From positions 1 through 61,524 of the forward strand of contig LNFF01000021.1 of assembly GCA_001464585.1 (NCBI GenBank): a stretch of 61,524 bases of DNA, read 5' to 3'. Below the pieces are notes generated by a model. It was not told the origin of the DNA and did no database searches. It saw nothing but the letters and a program-made list of their open reading frames with translations. The stretch is from Gammaproteobacteria bacterium Ga0077554. GTDB lineage: Bacteria > Pseudomonadota > Gammaproteobacteria > Ga0077554 > Ga007554. The position numbers and the translations under genes were made by a program. Of the stretch, positions 19,844 to 29,231 are shown in pieces. The stretch's first letter is position 1, and every line of letters begins with the position of its first letter.

Positions 19844-19891
19844 TGTGGATGCTCTCTACTTAAATTAACACACGTGTTGATACTCTGCCCC

Positions 19892-20404
19892 ATGCCTATT
19901 AAAGACACCATTGAAGATACTGACTCCGAACCAAAAAGCAAGTCGCAGCGCAAACGCGACATGACGGCCTTGCAGGATCTGGGTGAAGCACTCGTAATGC
20001 TGCCCCCCAACCAGTTAAGCACCATTCCCATGCCGGAAAATCTGCTCAATGCCGTCATGGCGGCGCGCAGCATTACCGAGCGTGGCGCGCGCAAACGCCA
20101 GTTTCAATACATTGGCAAGGTGATGCGCAAAGTCGACGCCGCACCCATCCAGGAAGCGCTCGACGCGTTGAACAACCAGAGCCAGCATGCCGCGCGTGAG
20201 TTTCACCGCGTAGAACGCTGGCGCGACCGCCTGCTCAATGAAGGCGACAGTGCGGTGGGCGACTTTATCAGCGTATATCCTATAGCTGACAGCCAACACT
20301 TGCGCCAGTTAATCCGCAATGCTGAACGCGAGTTCAGCGCCGGTAAACCCCCCAGTAGCGCGCGCACTTTGTTCCGTTATGTACGGGATATTATGGGGGA
20401 GTAA
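19892..20404 (+). CDS. darP: DarP/YjgA ribosome maturation factor (DUF615)
   Basis: The 170-residue highly charged, helical protein matches YjgA/DarP: SKSQRKRDMTALQDLGEAL near residues 12-30, RQFQYIGKVMRK near 68, and the C-terminal RTLFRYVRDI. It binds late 50S ribosomal precursors and promotes maturation of the peptidyl transferase centre. I chose ATG 19892 (MPIKDT) over the upstream start in the same frame because that start would sit close to the pmbA promoter. Confidence 0.92.
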   Translation: MPIKDTIEDTDSEPKSKSQRKRDMTALQDLGEALVMLPPNQLSTIPMPENLLNAVMAARSITERGARKRQFQYIGKVMRKVDAAPIQEALDALNNQSQHAAREFHRVERWRDRLLNEGDSAVGDFISVYPIADSQHLRQLIRNAEREFSAGKPPSSARTLFRYVRDIMGE

Positions 20405-20411
20405 ACAGCGC

Positions 20412-21854
20412 CTAGGCGCTCGTCCCACCCACCGTCAACCCATCTATACGCAACGTCGGCTGACCGACACCCACGGGCACACTCTGCCCGTCTTTGCCGC
20501 AGGTGCCCACACCCGCATCCAGTTTCAAATCATTGCCCACCATGGCAACGCGCGTCAGCACGTCGGGGCCGTTGCCGATCAGCGTAGCGCCTTTAACCGG
20601 GTAAGTGATTTTGCCGTTTTCGATCATGTAAGCTTCGCTTGCCGAAAACACAAATTTGCCGGAGGTAATGTCCACTTGCCCGCCGCCAAAATTCACGGCA
20701 TACAGCCCGTTCTTGACTGAGGCGATGATTTCCTGCGGGTCATGTTTTCCGGCCAGCATGTAAGTGTTGGTCATGCGCGGCATGGGCAGGTGCGCGTAAG
20801 ATTCACGGCGACCGTTACCGGTGGGCGCAACACCCATCAGGGCAGCATTCATTTTGTCCTGCATATAACCTTTCAATATGCCATTTTCGATCAGCACCGT
20901 GCATTGTGTTGGCGTACCTTCGTCGTCGATATTCAAGGAACCCCGACGGCTGGCGATCGTGCCGTCATCCACTACGGTGCATTGCTCTGAAGCGACTTTT
21001 TCACCGACGCGCCCGGCAAACGCGGAGGTGCCTTTGCGGTTAAAATCGCCTTCCAGGCCATGGCCAATCGCTTCGTGCAGCAGGATGCCCGGCCAGCCCG
21101 GCCCGAGAACCACTTGCATGGTGCCTGCCGGCGCATCACGCGCATCGAGGTTCACCAGGGCTTGCCGCACCGCTTCACGCGCATAGCCCAATCCACGCCC
21201 GTCCTGCAAAAAGTAGTCGTAACCGACACGCCCGCCACCGCCGGACGAGCCTTGTTCGCGGCGACCGTTATGCTCAACAATAACGCTGACGCTGAGCCGC
21301 ACCAACGGCCGCATATCCGCCGCCAACGTACCATCACTGCCCACAATCATGACAACATCATAACTCGCCGCAAGACTCACCATCACCTGCTTGACGCGCG
21401 GATCCTGCTTGCGCGCTTCGACATCAAGTGATTCCAGCAAACTTACTTTGTCCTGCTCTGGCAAGGTGTACAGCGGATTCATCGGCGCATACAACGCGCG
21501 GCCCTGAATGCCGGCGCTGATATTCACCTGACCCTGACCACTGCTGCGTGCAATGGCTCGCGCGGCATGTGCAGCCTGAGTCAGCGCGGGCAAAGCGATG
21601 TCATCGGAATACGCAAACCCGGTCTTTTCACCGCTGATGGCGCGCACGCCTACACCGCGATCAATGCTGTAGCTGCCTTCCTTGACGATGCCATCTTCCA
21701 GCGACCAGGATTCAAAATGGGTATTCTGAAAATACAGATCGGCACTATCCACAGCATGGCTCAGCACTTGCTCAAGCACGCTGTGCAGGTCTTTTTCCGC
21801 TAATCCAGAAGGCGCCAGAATCAACTGGCGGGCAATATCAAGCGATGTGTTCAT
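20412..21854 (-). CDS. tldD: TldD, zinc metalloprotease subunit
   Basis: The 480-residue protein carries the zinc-binding HEAIGH motif (HExxxH) in [17 protein letters not shown]. Other blocks are [20 protein letters not shown], and a C-terminal [17 protein letters not shown] which supplies the third ligand region. It pairs with PmbA encoded close by. It lies last in the maf-rng-yhdP-hypothetical-nit-tldD run on the minus strand. Confidence 0.96.
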   Translation of the reverse strand: MNTSLDIARQLILAPSGLAEKDLHSVLEQVLSHAVDSADLYFQNTHFESWSLEDGIVKEGSYSIDRGVGVRAISGEKTGFAYSDDIALPALTQAAHAARAIARSSGQGQVNISAGIQGRALYAPMNPLYTLPEQDKVSLLESLDVEARKQDPRVKQVMVSLAASYDVVMIVGSDGTLAADMRPLVRLSVSVIVEHNGRREQGSSGGGGRVGYDYFLQDGRGLGYAREAVRQALVNLDARDAPAGTMQVVLGPGWPGILLHEAIGHGLEGDFNRKGTSAFAGRVGEKVASEQCTVVDDGTIASRRGSLNIDDEGTPTQCTVLIENGILKGYMQDKMNAALMGVAPTGNGRRESYAHLPMPRMTNTYMLAGKHDPQEIIASVKNGLYAVNFGGGQVDITSGKFVFSASEAYMIENGKITYPVKGATLIGNGPDVLTRVAMVGNDLKLDAGVGTCGKDGQSVPVGVGQPTLRIDGLTVGGTSA

Positions 21855-21928
21855 GGTATGGTTTCTATCTCGGTTATAAGTTTCTGAGCTTCACTTTAAA
21901 TTAAGTGAAATAAGCTTATGAGCTTCAC

Positions 21929-22747
21929 TCAGCGACAATGCAAACGGCGATGTTGCGTAGCCGGGAAATTACGGCGTATGCTTTCCAGGCGATTATGGTC
22001 AATCTCCGCGCTTATGAACCCTGAACCTCGCGGCAACCGATCTAATACTACACCCCATGGATCGACAATCATACTGTCACCATGAGTCTCACGGCCACCC
22101 ACATGATAGCCGCCTTGCGCTGCCGCGATAACGTAACATAGATTTTCGATGGCTCGGGCGCGCACCAGGATTTCCCAGTGCGCTTTCCCCGTAATAGCTG
22201 TAAACGCGGAGGGGATGGCGAATAGCTCCATACCTTTGTCCAGCAATTGCCGGAAAAGTTCAGGAAAGCGCAGATCGTAGCATACCGCCAGACCCAACTT
22301 GCCGAATGGGGTATCAATGACCACTGGCGTATCTCCCGCCTCAATGGTTTCTGATTCGGTATAGTTTTCGCCATTTTCTGTCACCTGCACATCAAACATG
22401 TGCATCTTGTCATAACGGGCGACCCGCGTGCCCGTGGGGTCAAATACGAGGCAGGCGGCACGCACTTTCTGGTCGTGATCAGCGACCAGCGGCAGTGTGC
22501 CGCCGACCAGCCAAACGCCATTTCTTGAAGCCTGATGCGCCAGAAAATCCTGCAATGGTCCGCCGTTGTCCGGCTCACGGATTTTCACCTTGTCAAACTC
22601 GCTCAGCCCCATCAAGGCAAAGTTTTCGGGCAGCACCACCAGCCCCGCACCAGCCGCAGCGGCACGGTTTATCAAGCCCGATACCTCCAGTAAATTGGCG
22701 CTGATATTCGGCCCCGATGCCATTTGAATAGCGGCAATTTGACTCAT
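21929..22747 (-). CDS. Carbon-nitrogen hydrolase of the Nit1/deaminated-glutathione amidase type
   Basis: The 272-residue enzyme has the nitrilase-superfamily triad: Glu in VVLPENFAL, Lys in YDKMHMFDV and Cys in LAVCYDLRFPELFR. These contexts match the Nit1 branch, which repairs deaminated glutathione. It overlaps the upstream hypothetical gene by four bases (ATGA), so the two are translationally coupled. Nit between yhdP and tldD is a conserved order in many gammaproteobacteria. The short gap before tldD carries an inverted repeat, TTCACTT/AAGTGAA (21890-21909). Confidence 0.92.
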   Translation of the reverse strand: MSQIAAIQMASGPNISANLLEVSGLINRAAAAGAGLVVLPENFALMGLSEFDKVKIREPDNGGPLQDFLAHQASRNGVWLVGGTLPLVADHDQKVRAACLVFDPTGTRVARYDKMHMFDVQVTENGENYTESETIEAGDTPVVIDTPFGKLGLAVCYDLRFPELFRQLLDKGMELFAIPSAFTAITGKAHWEILVRARAIENLCYVIAAAQGGYHVGGRETHGDSMIVDPWGVVLDRLPRGSGFISAEIDHNRLESIRRNFPATQHRRLHCR

Positions 22748-23304
22748 GGTATTTCCACTCCATTAACGGTGTCTGTAACTTCCTTGATTTGAAACGGCTC
22801 GGTAATAACCGATGGCGGCGCGGATGGAGTATTTTGCCCATTCATCGAACCCTGCATCACTACCACTTGACTAATATTAATCACATCGCCGTTACTGCCG
22901 GGTATCAGCTGAATGCGATTCGAAGGCAATCCCAGCGCCACCAACCAATCGCGCAACTCTTCCACCCATATCTCGCCGAGTTCATCTTCAGGATAATGCA
23001 GCGCTACACCGCTCCGGGGCTGCCGCACCACTTTCTGCATCACCGCCAATAATCCGGGCAATATCACGAGTGTTTCGCCACTGCGCGGCGATTTTTCCTG
23101 CGGTCGCGATACTTGTCCATCCATGGACGGCGCGTTCCATTGCTCGGCAGTCACGCTCAATGCCGCAGTGCCCTGAGTCGGTGGAGAAGATTCTGCGCTC
23201 TCCGGAAAAACTTCTACCGCCAAGCCAGATGACGGCATACTCAAGGCGCCCACCCACATCATGCACCCCACTACGCAGGAGTATTTCAAATTAAAAAATC
23301 GCAT
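22744..23304 (-). CDS. Hypothetical exported protein
   Basis: The 186-residue protein starts with a signal-peptide-like segment (about residues 8-29). It then has a Ser/Pro/Gln-rich low-complexity linker and a small ordered region (about 85-150) with VILPGLLAVMQKVV, EDELGEIWVEELRDWLVALG and VINISQVVVM. I recognise no family. Its position between yhdP and nit, with a four-base overlap with nit, suggests a cell-envelope role, but that is only context. Confidence 0.65.
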   Translation of the reverse strand: MRFFNLKYSCVVGCMMWVGALSMPSSGLAVEVFPESAESSPPTQGTAALSVTAEQWNAPSMDGQVSRPQEKSPRSGETLVILPGLLAVMQKVVRQPRSGVALHYPEDELGEIWVEELRDWLVALGLPSNRIQLIPGSNGDVINISQVVVMQGSMNGQNTPSAPPSVITEPFQIKEVTDTVNGVEIP

Positions 23305-23356
23305 CGACTGGCATCCATTCCATATAATTAATTTTAGGGTGCCTCTAAAAATTCGA

Positions 23357-26300
23357 TCACTGCTGTGGCGCTGCCACGCCGTCTGCTTTTAACGCTTCTT
23401 TTTCCTTGGATGACAAATCAAATTCCGGATTATCCCACGCACCTTTCACGGTATATTGGTAACGCGTAATTCGATCCAGCTCTGATTGAAACAACTTTTG
23501 AAACAGGAGCACCGCCGCGCCCAATCCTGGCCCTCCAGTCAACATACCTGCCAAAGGTAATGCTGTCGACGAGCGCGGCGTTACCGTAATGCGTTGGTCA
23601 TAATCTTTAGCGGCCAAACCGACCCGCCCCTGTACCGCAACATGCGCCGAGGGGCCACTCATGGTCAGGTTAGAGGTGTGGGCATTACCGTCCGTAATAA
23701 CAAAATCCCCTGCTATATCATCAAAACTGAAGCCTTTGCTAAATAGCCCTTTAAAGTTCAGGGCCATCAAACCAAATACCCGCCCCGCACCGGGATCAAC
23801 ATCCAGCAATCGGCCTTTTTTAAGGTTCATGCGCAAATTACCCTGCAACTGCGCCAGCGTAAAAGCAGCGGGAGACGCCGGCCAATGCGCTGTCAACTCA
23901 GCCTGCCCGGTGCCTTCGGCAAAGGTATCGGCAAAACCAAATTCACGAAAAGTTTTACCCAGGTTATTGCTGTTGATGCTCAGGTTCAACGTGGTCATGG
24001 GCTGCATCTGCTTATCCACTACCCAGTCTCCCAGCGCGGTAATTTTCGTTGCATCTGACGCCATCTGTAAATTATCCACATGCAGCCCCATGGGCTGTTG
24101 CGATGTCACCAGATTCAAGCTGCCAAAATCCATACCATGATATAAAAACCGTTTGCTGGTAATGCGCATGGGTGGGAGCTGGCGCGGATCCATCACGCTC
24201 TCTTTAACACCGCTGTTTTCATCATTGCTCCGATTTTTATCATTGCTTTGGGTCAACTCAAGATAATCAAAATCAGCAGAGACTGGCGCATGGGTGTCAT
24301 GCGGTACGCGCACCTTGCCTGTTACCCGGTTGCTGGCAATATTGCCGCTCCATTCCTGGGCGCTGTTTTTAGCTTGCAGCCGAACGTCTTTTAAAGATTG
24401 CCCAAAAACCTCAAGGGTTCCAATCCGCGCATCCACCTCATTTACTTGCGGCGCATTCGATGCAGTGCCGCTACGCGTATCACCCTCAATCCCAGCCCCA
24501 CTCAAGCCCAGCCATTCGGTAATGGAAAACGCGGGTAACTCACCGGTAATACGCCATCCCGGCACGGAGGGCAGCGTGATGTTCCCCCCAGCCCCGTCAC
24601 CCGTTCCACTCCCAAGGCGCACTTCGCCACGCTCCAGGACATTATTTTTATTCACGCTAAATACACTTTTAAAAAAATCACCATATTTTACATTAAAAGT
24701 AGTGTTTGCGGTACGTGGAAGTGCCGTTTCTACGACCAATCCACGCAGTTGCGCCGCCGACTTATTTAAGGGCGCGGGTAATGCGATGGCCATACCCTTC
24801 AACAGTGATTCAATACGCAATACGGCGCTCGGCACGCCTTTTTCCGAATCAGCAACACGCAATGTGGCCAACCAGCTTGACTGGCCTTTGAAATAAGTAA
24901 ATAAAGGCCCTTTAAAATGCTGCGCCAAGGTTTGGGCATCGACCTTACCGCGCGCTTCAAAACGGAGGGCGTTTTGCTGTCCGGCCTGGGTAGTTACATC
25001 AATCTCAACTGCCTCATCCAGCAACATGGCGCGAATATTACGCGCCCTGAGCGTTGACTCAGTAAAATTTAAAGCACCCTTAACCTGGGAAAACTTCACA
25101 CCCCCTTCCATGCCCATATCGATAAAGGCCAGGCTGCTGTTATCAAAACCCAACGTGCCCTTGATACGATCTGTGGCTGTGGCTGCCAACGGCATCTGAA
25201 TCTCCAGATCCAGTGTGCTACGGCCTTGCGCACGGGCACTCTCTAAATATTTTCCAATTTTTTTATCTAAAGGAGTTTCTCTTACATAGCGCAACACATC
25301 GGCTGTGGGGCCTTCTGCCTGGCCACGAATAATTAACACGGGTGGGTTGCCGCCGAGATCTTCAATAGTCACTTGCACCTGTTGAATCTGCGATTCCAGG
25401 CTTCTGGCTGCAACGGCATTGATCTCCATGCGGCGTTCGCTGAACACCACTTCAGTTTCTATATTTTCCAGACGCGGCCAACCGGGAGCGTAATCGAGAA
25501 TGCCTTCGCTAACGTTGAAGCGCACTTCGAATCGACCCGTCAACTGACCACCAGCCTGACTGGCTCCTGTATCAAACGGAAAATCTGCAACACGGCCGTG
25601 AAACAATGCCTGGCCTTGGGTAACCGTGCCGCCGACCAGCGCGCGATCCAACCAGGCCACGGTATCTTGCGGCATAATGCTTACGGGTAAGTAACGTGCC
25701 GCATGCTCAACATTCCCTTTGGTCGCTCCCGGCATCCTGCCTCCCGCGACACTAGCAGAACCCTTCGCTTGCGCTCTTCCCTGTGCGTTGGAAAAATCGG
25801 CGACAAGACTTATAAAAGGCGATGCATGGTTATCAGGAATATCAATTGTCGCCTGAACTGAGCCGTCGATATCGGCATTTGCGACAGTCAATGCAGGGGT
25901 TTGAATACGCCATCCGCCGTCCTGATGCCGCCATGCCACAGAACCACTCAGCGTATCGAGAGACAGCGGCGCCCTGAATAACCCATCAAAAGAAAGTTGT
26001 GCCTTGGCCGTATCCAGCACCAGTGAGCCAGACTGATCATTGACTTGCACACTGCCGTCCAACCCCGTAACGGTGGGCAGGTTTTTCCAGCCGGAAAAAG
26101 CAAGATCATTAAAATTCGCACGCGCCGCTAATGTATGTTTATCAGCGGCTTCATCATGCCAATAACGAACATACGCATTACCAAGCTGCGCACGGGGCTG
26201 CATGGCCGTTAACGCCTCTCGGGTAGCGTCATCCACCAGATTACTGAGCAACATCATCGCCACTGCGTCTTGCAGTAGCACATCGTGCGCCCCTACCTCC

Positions 26301-27511
26301 ACCATAGTGGCATTGCCTTGCCGGGTCAGCGCCACTTTAAAATTGATTTTTTTAGTAGCCACTTCTTCACGCGCGGGAATGTTATTGGCATCACCGGCAC
26401 GCGCCAATACCACACGATCCGCATCCAACCGCCAACCCTGCGCATTGCGGCGCCAATCAAAATGTCCGGCAAGCTTATGCAGGAATAACGAGGACATACC
26501 GGTCGCTCCTGCGCATCCTGCGACGTGCATGGATGCACTAGTGTCGCGGGAGGCAGGATGCCGGGAGCGACCGCCCGCGACACTTGCGCATCCCTGCGCG
26601 GCGGAATTTTTCAGATGCAGCCCCGTAAGTGCCGCTTCACCCTGAACACGCTGCAAGCGGGCATTTTGCCACGTACCCCATAGCTTGAAATCCAGGCCCC
26701 TCGCTACGCTCTCCCCGGCGCCCATCCCAACATCTGCCAGCGTTCGCCCCGCCAGCCATGAGGCAAGCTCCACGGCGACGCCCTCCACATAGCCCTTACC
26801 GGACCAGCCGTTCCCCTCAAAAATATTACCCTGTAATTCCAACGCTACTTTTATGCGGGTTGCAGGGTCAGGCATCATGGCTACGGTCCCGGACAAATAA
26901 TGACGCTCACCGTTGTTGTGCAATCCAAGATGGACGCGGATAAACTGGCGCTCCTGGCCACTACGCTCATCACGCCAGCGTAACTGGCTGTCCTTAATAA
27001 CGAGATGATCCTGCTTCATCAACCATTGCTGCACTACGACTTGCGTGCGTAGATCCGTCGGCATATCTTCCAAGCCAATGATTGAAAAACTGCCGTCGCT
27101 ACGATGCAATACAGGAAGATTCAAGCCCACCAGGGTTAAATCGCCTAACTCCGGCACCCCGCCTTGCAACGTAGCCAACAGATCAAGTGCCAGGTGCGCT
27201 TCCTTAACACATGCGACACTGGGTTCATCAATTTTTTTGTGCAGGCAGGCATCTCTGATAACAAGCTGCGGACGCAACTTGTGCCATCGGACATGAACGG
27301 AACCGAGGGTGACTGGCATGCCGATATAGCTGCTTGTCCACTCCTCAATGTCGGCGCGATAATGATCCGCATCGGGCAACCAGAATCGCACCAGCGTAAT
27401 GACAATGGCCACGATGACAAGCAAACCCGCAAATACCGGCCAGGCGGCTGCTTTGCAGGATTGCTTGATACATCGCCTGACAAATCGAAGGCCACTGAAA
27501 AAAGAATTCAC
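23357..27511 (-). CDS. yhdP: YhdP, AsmA-like inter-membrane phospholipid transport protein
   Basis: The 1384-residue protein has an N-terminal membrane anchor (about residues 19-42) and a long periplasmic beta-strand bridge ending in an AsmA-like C-terminal domain (LAGMLTGGPGLGAAVLLFQKLF). YhdP carries phospholipids between inner and outer membrane. It is about 120 residues longer than the Escherichia coli protein. Part of the excess is two low-complexity inserts encoded by palindromic repeats at 25.72 and 26.5 kb. The start is a GTG (27511) without a clear ribosome binding site, 28 bases after rng. It is co-directional with rng and maf. Confidence 0.93.
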   Translation of the reverse strand: MNSFFSGLRFVRRCIKQSCKAAAWPVFAGLLVIVAIVITLVRFWLPDADHYRADIEEWTSSYIGMPVTLGSVHVRWHKLRPQLVIRDACLHKKIDEPSVACVKEAHLALDLLATLQGGVPELGDLTLVGLNLPVLHRSDGSFSIIGLEDMPTDLRTQVVVQQWLMKQDHLVIKDSQLRWRDERSGQERQFIRVHLGLHNNGERHYLSGTVAMMPDPATRIKVALELQGNIFEGNGWSGKGYVEGVAVELASWLAGRTLADVGMGAGESVARGLDFKLWGTWQNARLQRVQGEAALTGLHLKNSAAQGCASVAGGRSRHPASRDTSASMHVAGCAGATGMSSLFLHKLAGHFDWRRNAQGWRLDADRVVLARAGDANNIPAREEVATKKINFKVALTRQGNATMVEVGAHDVLLQDAVAMMLLSNLVDDATREALTAMQPRAQLGNAYVRYWHDEAADKHTLAARANFNDLAFSGWKNLPTVTGLDGSVQVNDQSGSLVLDTAKAQLSFDGLFRAPLSLDTLSGSVAWRHQDGGWRIQTPALTVANADIDGSVQATIDIPDNHASPFISLVADFSNAQGRAQAKGSASVAGGRMPGATKGNVEHAARYLPVSIMPQDTVAWLDRALVGGTVTQGQALFHGRVADFPFDTGASQAGGQLTGRFEVRFNVSEGILDYAPGWPRLENIETEVVFSERRMEINAVAARSLESQIQQVQVTIEDLGGNPPVLIIRGQAEGPTADVLRYVRETPLDKKIGKYLESARAQGRSTLDLEIQMPLAATATDRIKGTLGFDNSSLAFIDMGMEGGVKFSQVKGALNFTESTLRARNIRAMLLDEAVEIDVTTQAGQQNALRFEARGKVDAQTLAQHFKGPLFTYFKGQSSWLATLRVADSEKGVPSAVLRIESLLKGMAIALPAPLNKSAAQLRGLVVETALPRTANTTFNVKYGDFFKSVFSVNKNNVLERGEVRLGSGTGDGAGGNITLPSVPGWRITGELPAFSITEWLGLSGAGIEGDTRSGTASNAPQVNEVDARIGTLEVFGQSLKDVRLQAKNSAQEWSGNIASNRVTGKVRVPHDTHAPVSADFDYLELTQSNDKNRSNDENSGVKESVMDPRQLPPMRITSKRFLYHGMDFGSLNLVTSQQPMGLHVDNLQMASDATKITALGDWVVDKQMQPMTTLNLSINSNNLGKTFREFGFADTFAEGTGQAELTAHWPASPAAFTLAQLQGNLRMNLKKGRLLDVDPGAGRVFGLMALNFKGLFSKGFSFDDIAGDFVITDGNAHTSNLTMSGPSAHVAVQGRVGLAAKDYDQRITVTPRSSTALPLAGMLTGGPGLGAAVLLFQKLFQSELDRITRYQYTVKGAWDNPEFDLSSKEKEALKADGVAAPQQ
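25720..25755. repeat. Palindromic repeat inserted in frame in yhdP (copy 2)
   Basis: The block starting GGTCGCTCCCGGCATCCTGC and ending CGCGACACTAG is an exact reverse complement of part of the copy at 26.54-26.57 kb. In the protein it reads ASVAGGRMPGATKG, a low-complexity stretch unlike its neighbours. The reading frame is kept. Confidence 0.8.
26500..26590. repeat. Palindromic repeat inserted in frame in yhdP (copy 1)
   Basis: The block folds on itself: GGTCGCTCC..CATCCTGC (26501-26521) pairs with GCAGGATGCCGGGAGCGACC (26553-26572), with an inner GTGCAT/ATGCAC palindrome (26526-26539). A second partial tail follows to about 26590. In YhdP it encodes about 35 residues rich in Ala, Gly, Ser, Arg and His between the LHLKNS and FLHKLAGHFDWRR conserved blocks. 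The frame stays open. Confidence 0.82.
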
Positions 27512-27539
27512 AAAAGCGTCTATTTATGTAATGGGTGCA

Positions 27540-29057
27540 TCACACGGGCACCACATCAAACTGCTCTTGGCTATACAATGTTTCCACCTGGAATTTTATC
27601 GGCTTTCCGACAAAGGCTTCCAGTTCGGCAACACTGGTCGACTCTTCTTCCAGTAACACATCCACCACTGATTGGGACGCTAATACCAGCAACTGTTTGG
27701 CATCAAACTGGCGTGCCGCACGCAGAATTTCCCGAAAAATCTCATAACAGACCGTTTCCGGCGTCTTGAGTATGCCACGCCCGATGCAGGTGGGGCACGG
27801 AGCGCACAGGACATGCGCCAGACTTTCGCGGGTACGCTTGCGCGTCATCTCCACCAAACCAAGCGCTGACACGCCACTGATGGAAGTCTTGGCATGGTCA
27901 CGATCCAGACTTTTTTCCAGCACGCGCAATACCTGACGCTTGTGCTCTTCCTCGGCCATATCAATAAAATCAAGAATGATAATGCCGCCAAGATTGCGCA
28001 GGCGCAATTGCCGCGCGATGGACTGCGCTGCCTCAAGATTGGTTTTGAAAATGGTTTCTTCGAGATTACGATGCCCGACAAACGCGCCCGTATTGACATC
28101 AATGGTGGTCATCGCTTCGGTTTGGTCGATGATCAAATACCCTCCCGATTTTAATTGCACTTTGCGTTCCAGGGATTTCTGTATTTCATCTTCCACAGAA
28201 TACAAATCAAAAATAGGACGTTCCCCAGGGTAATATTCAATACGCGGCACTAAATCAGGAATAAATTTCTCCACAAATTGAATGGCACGCTGATAGGTTT
28301 CACGCGAATCAATCCGCACCTTGTCCACCGCTCCCGCCACCAGGTCACGCAGCGTGCGCAATGCCAGCGGCAGATCTTCATGCACCACTGTGCCGGCTGT
28401 CATGGTGGGAATGCGCAAACGGATCGACTCCCACACCCGCCGCAAAAATTCCATATCGGCACGCAAGGCTTCCTCCGTCGCGCCCTCCGCTGCCGTGCGC
28501 ACAATAAAACCTTCCCCAGACTGCATTGCCACCGGTGATTCACTGAGGAATATCGCAACAATATTTTTCAGGCGTCGCCGTTCCTCTTCCTGCTCAATTT
28601 TCTGCGACACCCCTACCGTATGCACGTCCGGCATCAATACCAGATAACGCGAAGGGATAGTGATATGCGTGGTCAGGCGCGCGCCTTTAGTGCCCAAGGG
28701 GTCTTTAACCACTTGCACCAACACCTCTTGCCCTTCACGCAACAAATCATTAATGGCCGGTTCTTTTTTACCTTCCGAATTTTTTTGCTCAGCCATCGGC
28801 TCTTCACGAGCTTGATCTTCACCGGGCACAGTGACAGAAATATCAGACGCATGTAAAAAAGCCGTACGCTCCAGGCCAATATCAATAAATGCGGCCTGCA
28901 TGCCGGGCAATACGCGGCTTACCCATCCTTTATAGATGTTACCGACCAGGCCGCGGCGGCCAGCACGTTCAATATACACTTCTTGCAGCACGCCGTTTTC
29001 GACAATCGCCACGCGTGTTTCGCGGGGTGTCACGTTAATAAGAATTTCTTGATTCAC
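27540..29057 (-). CDS. rng: Ribonuclease G
   Basis: The 505-residue endoribonuclease matures the 5' end of 16S rRNA and degrades mRNA. It starts with the family MNQEILINVTPRETRVAIVE, has an S1 domain (GNIYKGWVSRVLPGMQAAFIDIG), catalytic acidic residues in TTIDVNTG and LGGIIILDFIDM, and the zinc-link CAPCPTC. The S1 domain carries a Lys/Glu-rich loop (about residues 80-98), which makes it slightly longer than the Escherichia coli protein. It follows maf on the minus strand, separated by a palindromic repeat. Confidence 0.96.
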   Translation of the reverse strand: MNQEILINVTPRETRVAIVENGVLQEVYIERAGRRGLVGNIYKGWVSRVLPGMQAAFIDIGLERTAFLHASDISVTVPGEDQAREEPMAEQKNSEGKKEPAINDLLREGQEVLVQVVKDPLGTKGARLTTHITIPSRYLVLMPDVHTVGVSQKIEQEEERRRLKNIVAIFLSESPVAMQSGEGFIVRTAAEGATEEALRADMEFLRRVWESIRLRIPTMTAGTVVHEDLPLALRTLRDLVAGAVDKVRIDSRETYQRAIQFVEKFIPDLVPRIEYYPGERPIFDLYSVEDEIQKSLERKVQLKSGGYLIIDQTEAMTTIDVNTGAFVGHRNLEETIFKTNLEAAQSIARQLRLRNLGGIIILDFIDMAEEEHKRQVLRVLEKSLDRDHAKTSISGVSALGLVEMTRKRTRESLAHVLCAPCPTCIGRGILKTPETVCYEIFREILRAARQFDAKQLLVLASQSVVDVLLEEESTSVAELEAFVGKPIKFQVETLYSQEQFDVVPV

Positions 29058-29088
29058 CGTATCCGTCCAATATTATCCTGAAACCTAA

Positions 29089-29231
29089 TTCTACTGTGTC
29101 ATAAAGCGCTGAAGGGCGCATTGCGGCGTTAAAATCGGGCTCAAAATGCTCATTTACTCCGTGTAAACTCCGCTTTTTCGCCCGATTTTGCCTTGCACTG
29201 CATCCCTTGATCGCTTTATGACGCAGTAGAA
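29089..29231. repeat. 143-bp ERIC-like imperfect palindrome between maf and rng
   Basis: The outer arms TTCTACTG.GTCATAAAGCG (from 29089) and CGCTTTATGACGCAGTAGAA (to 29231) are near-perfect inverted repeats. The centre has AAAATGCTCATTTACTCCGTG and GTAAACTCCGCTTTTTCGCCC, the kind of core seen in intergenic palindromes of other gammaproteobacteria. It abuts the maf stop and would fold in the maf-rng transcript, where it may act on RNA processing. Confidence 0.78.
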
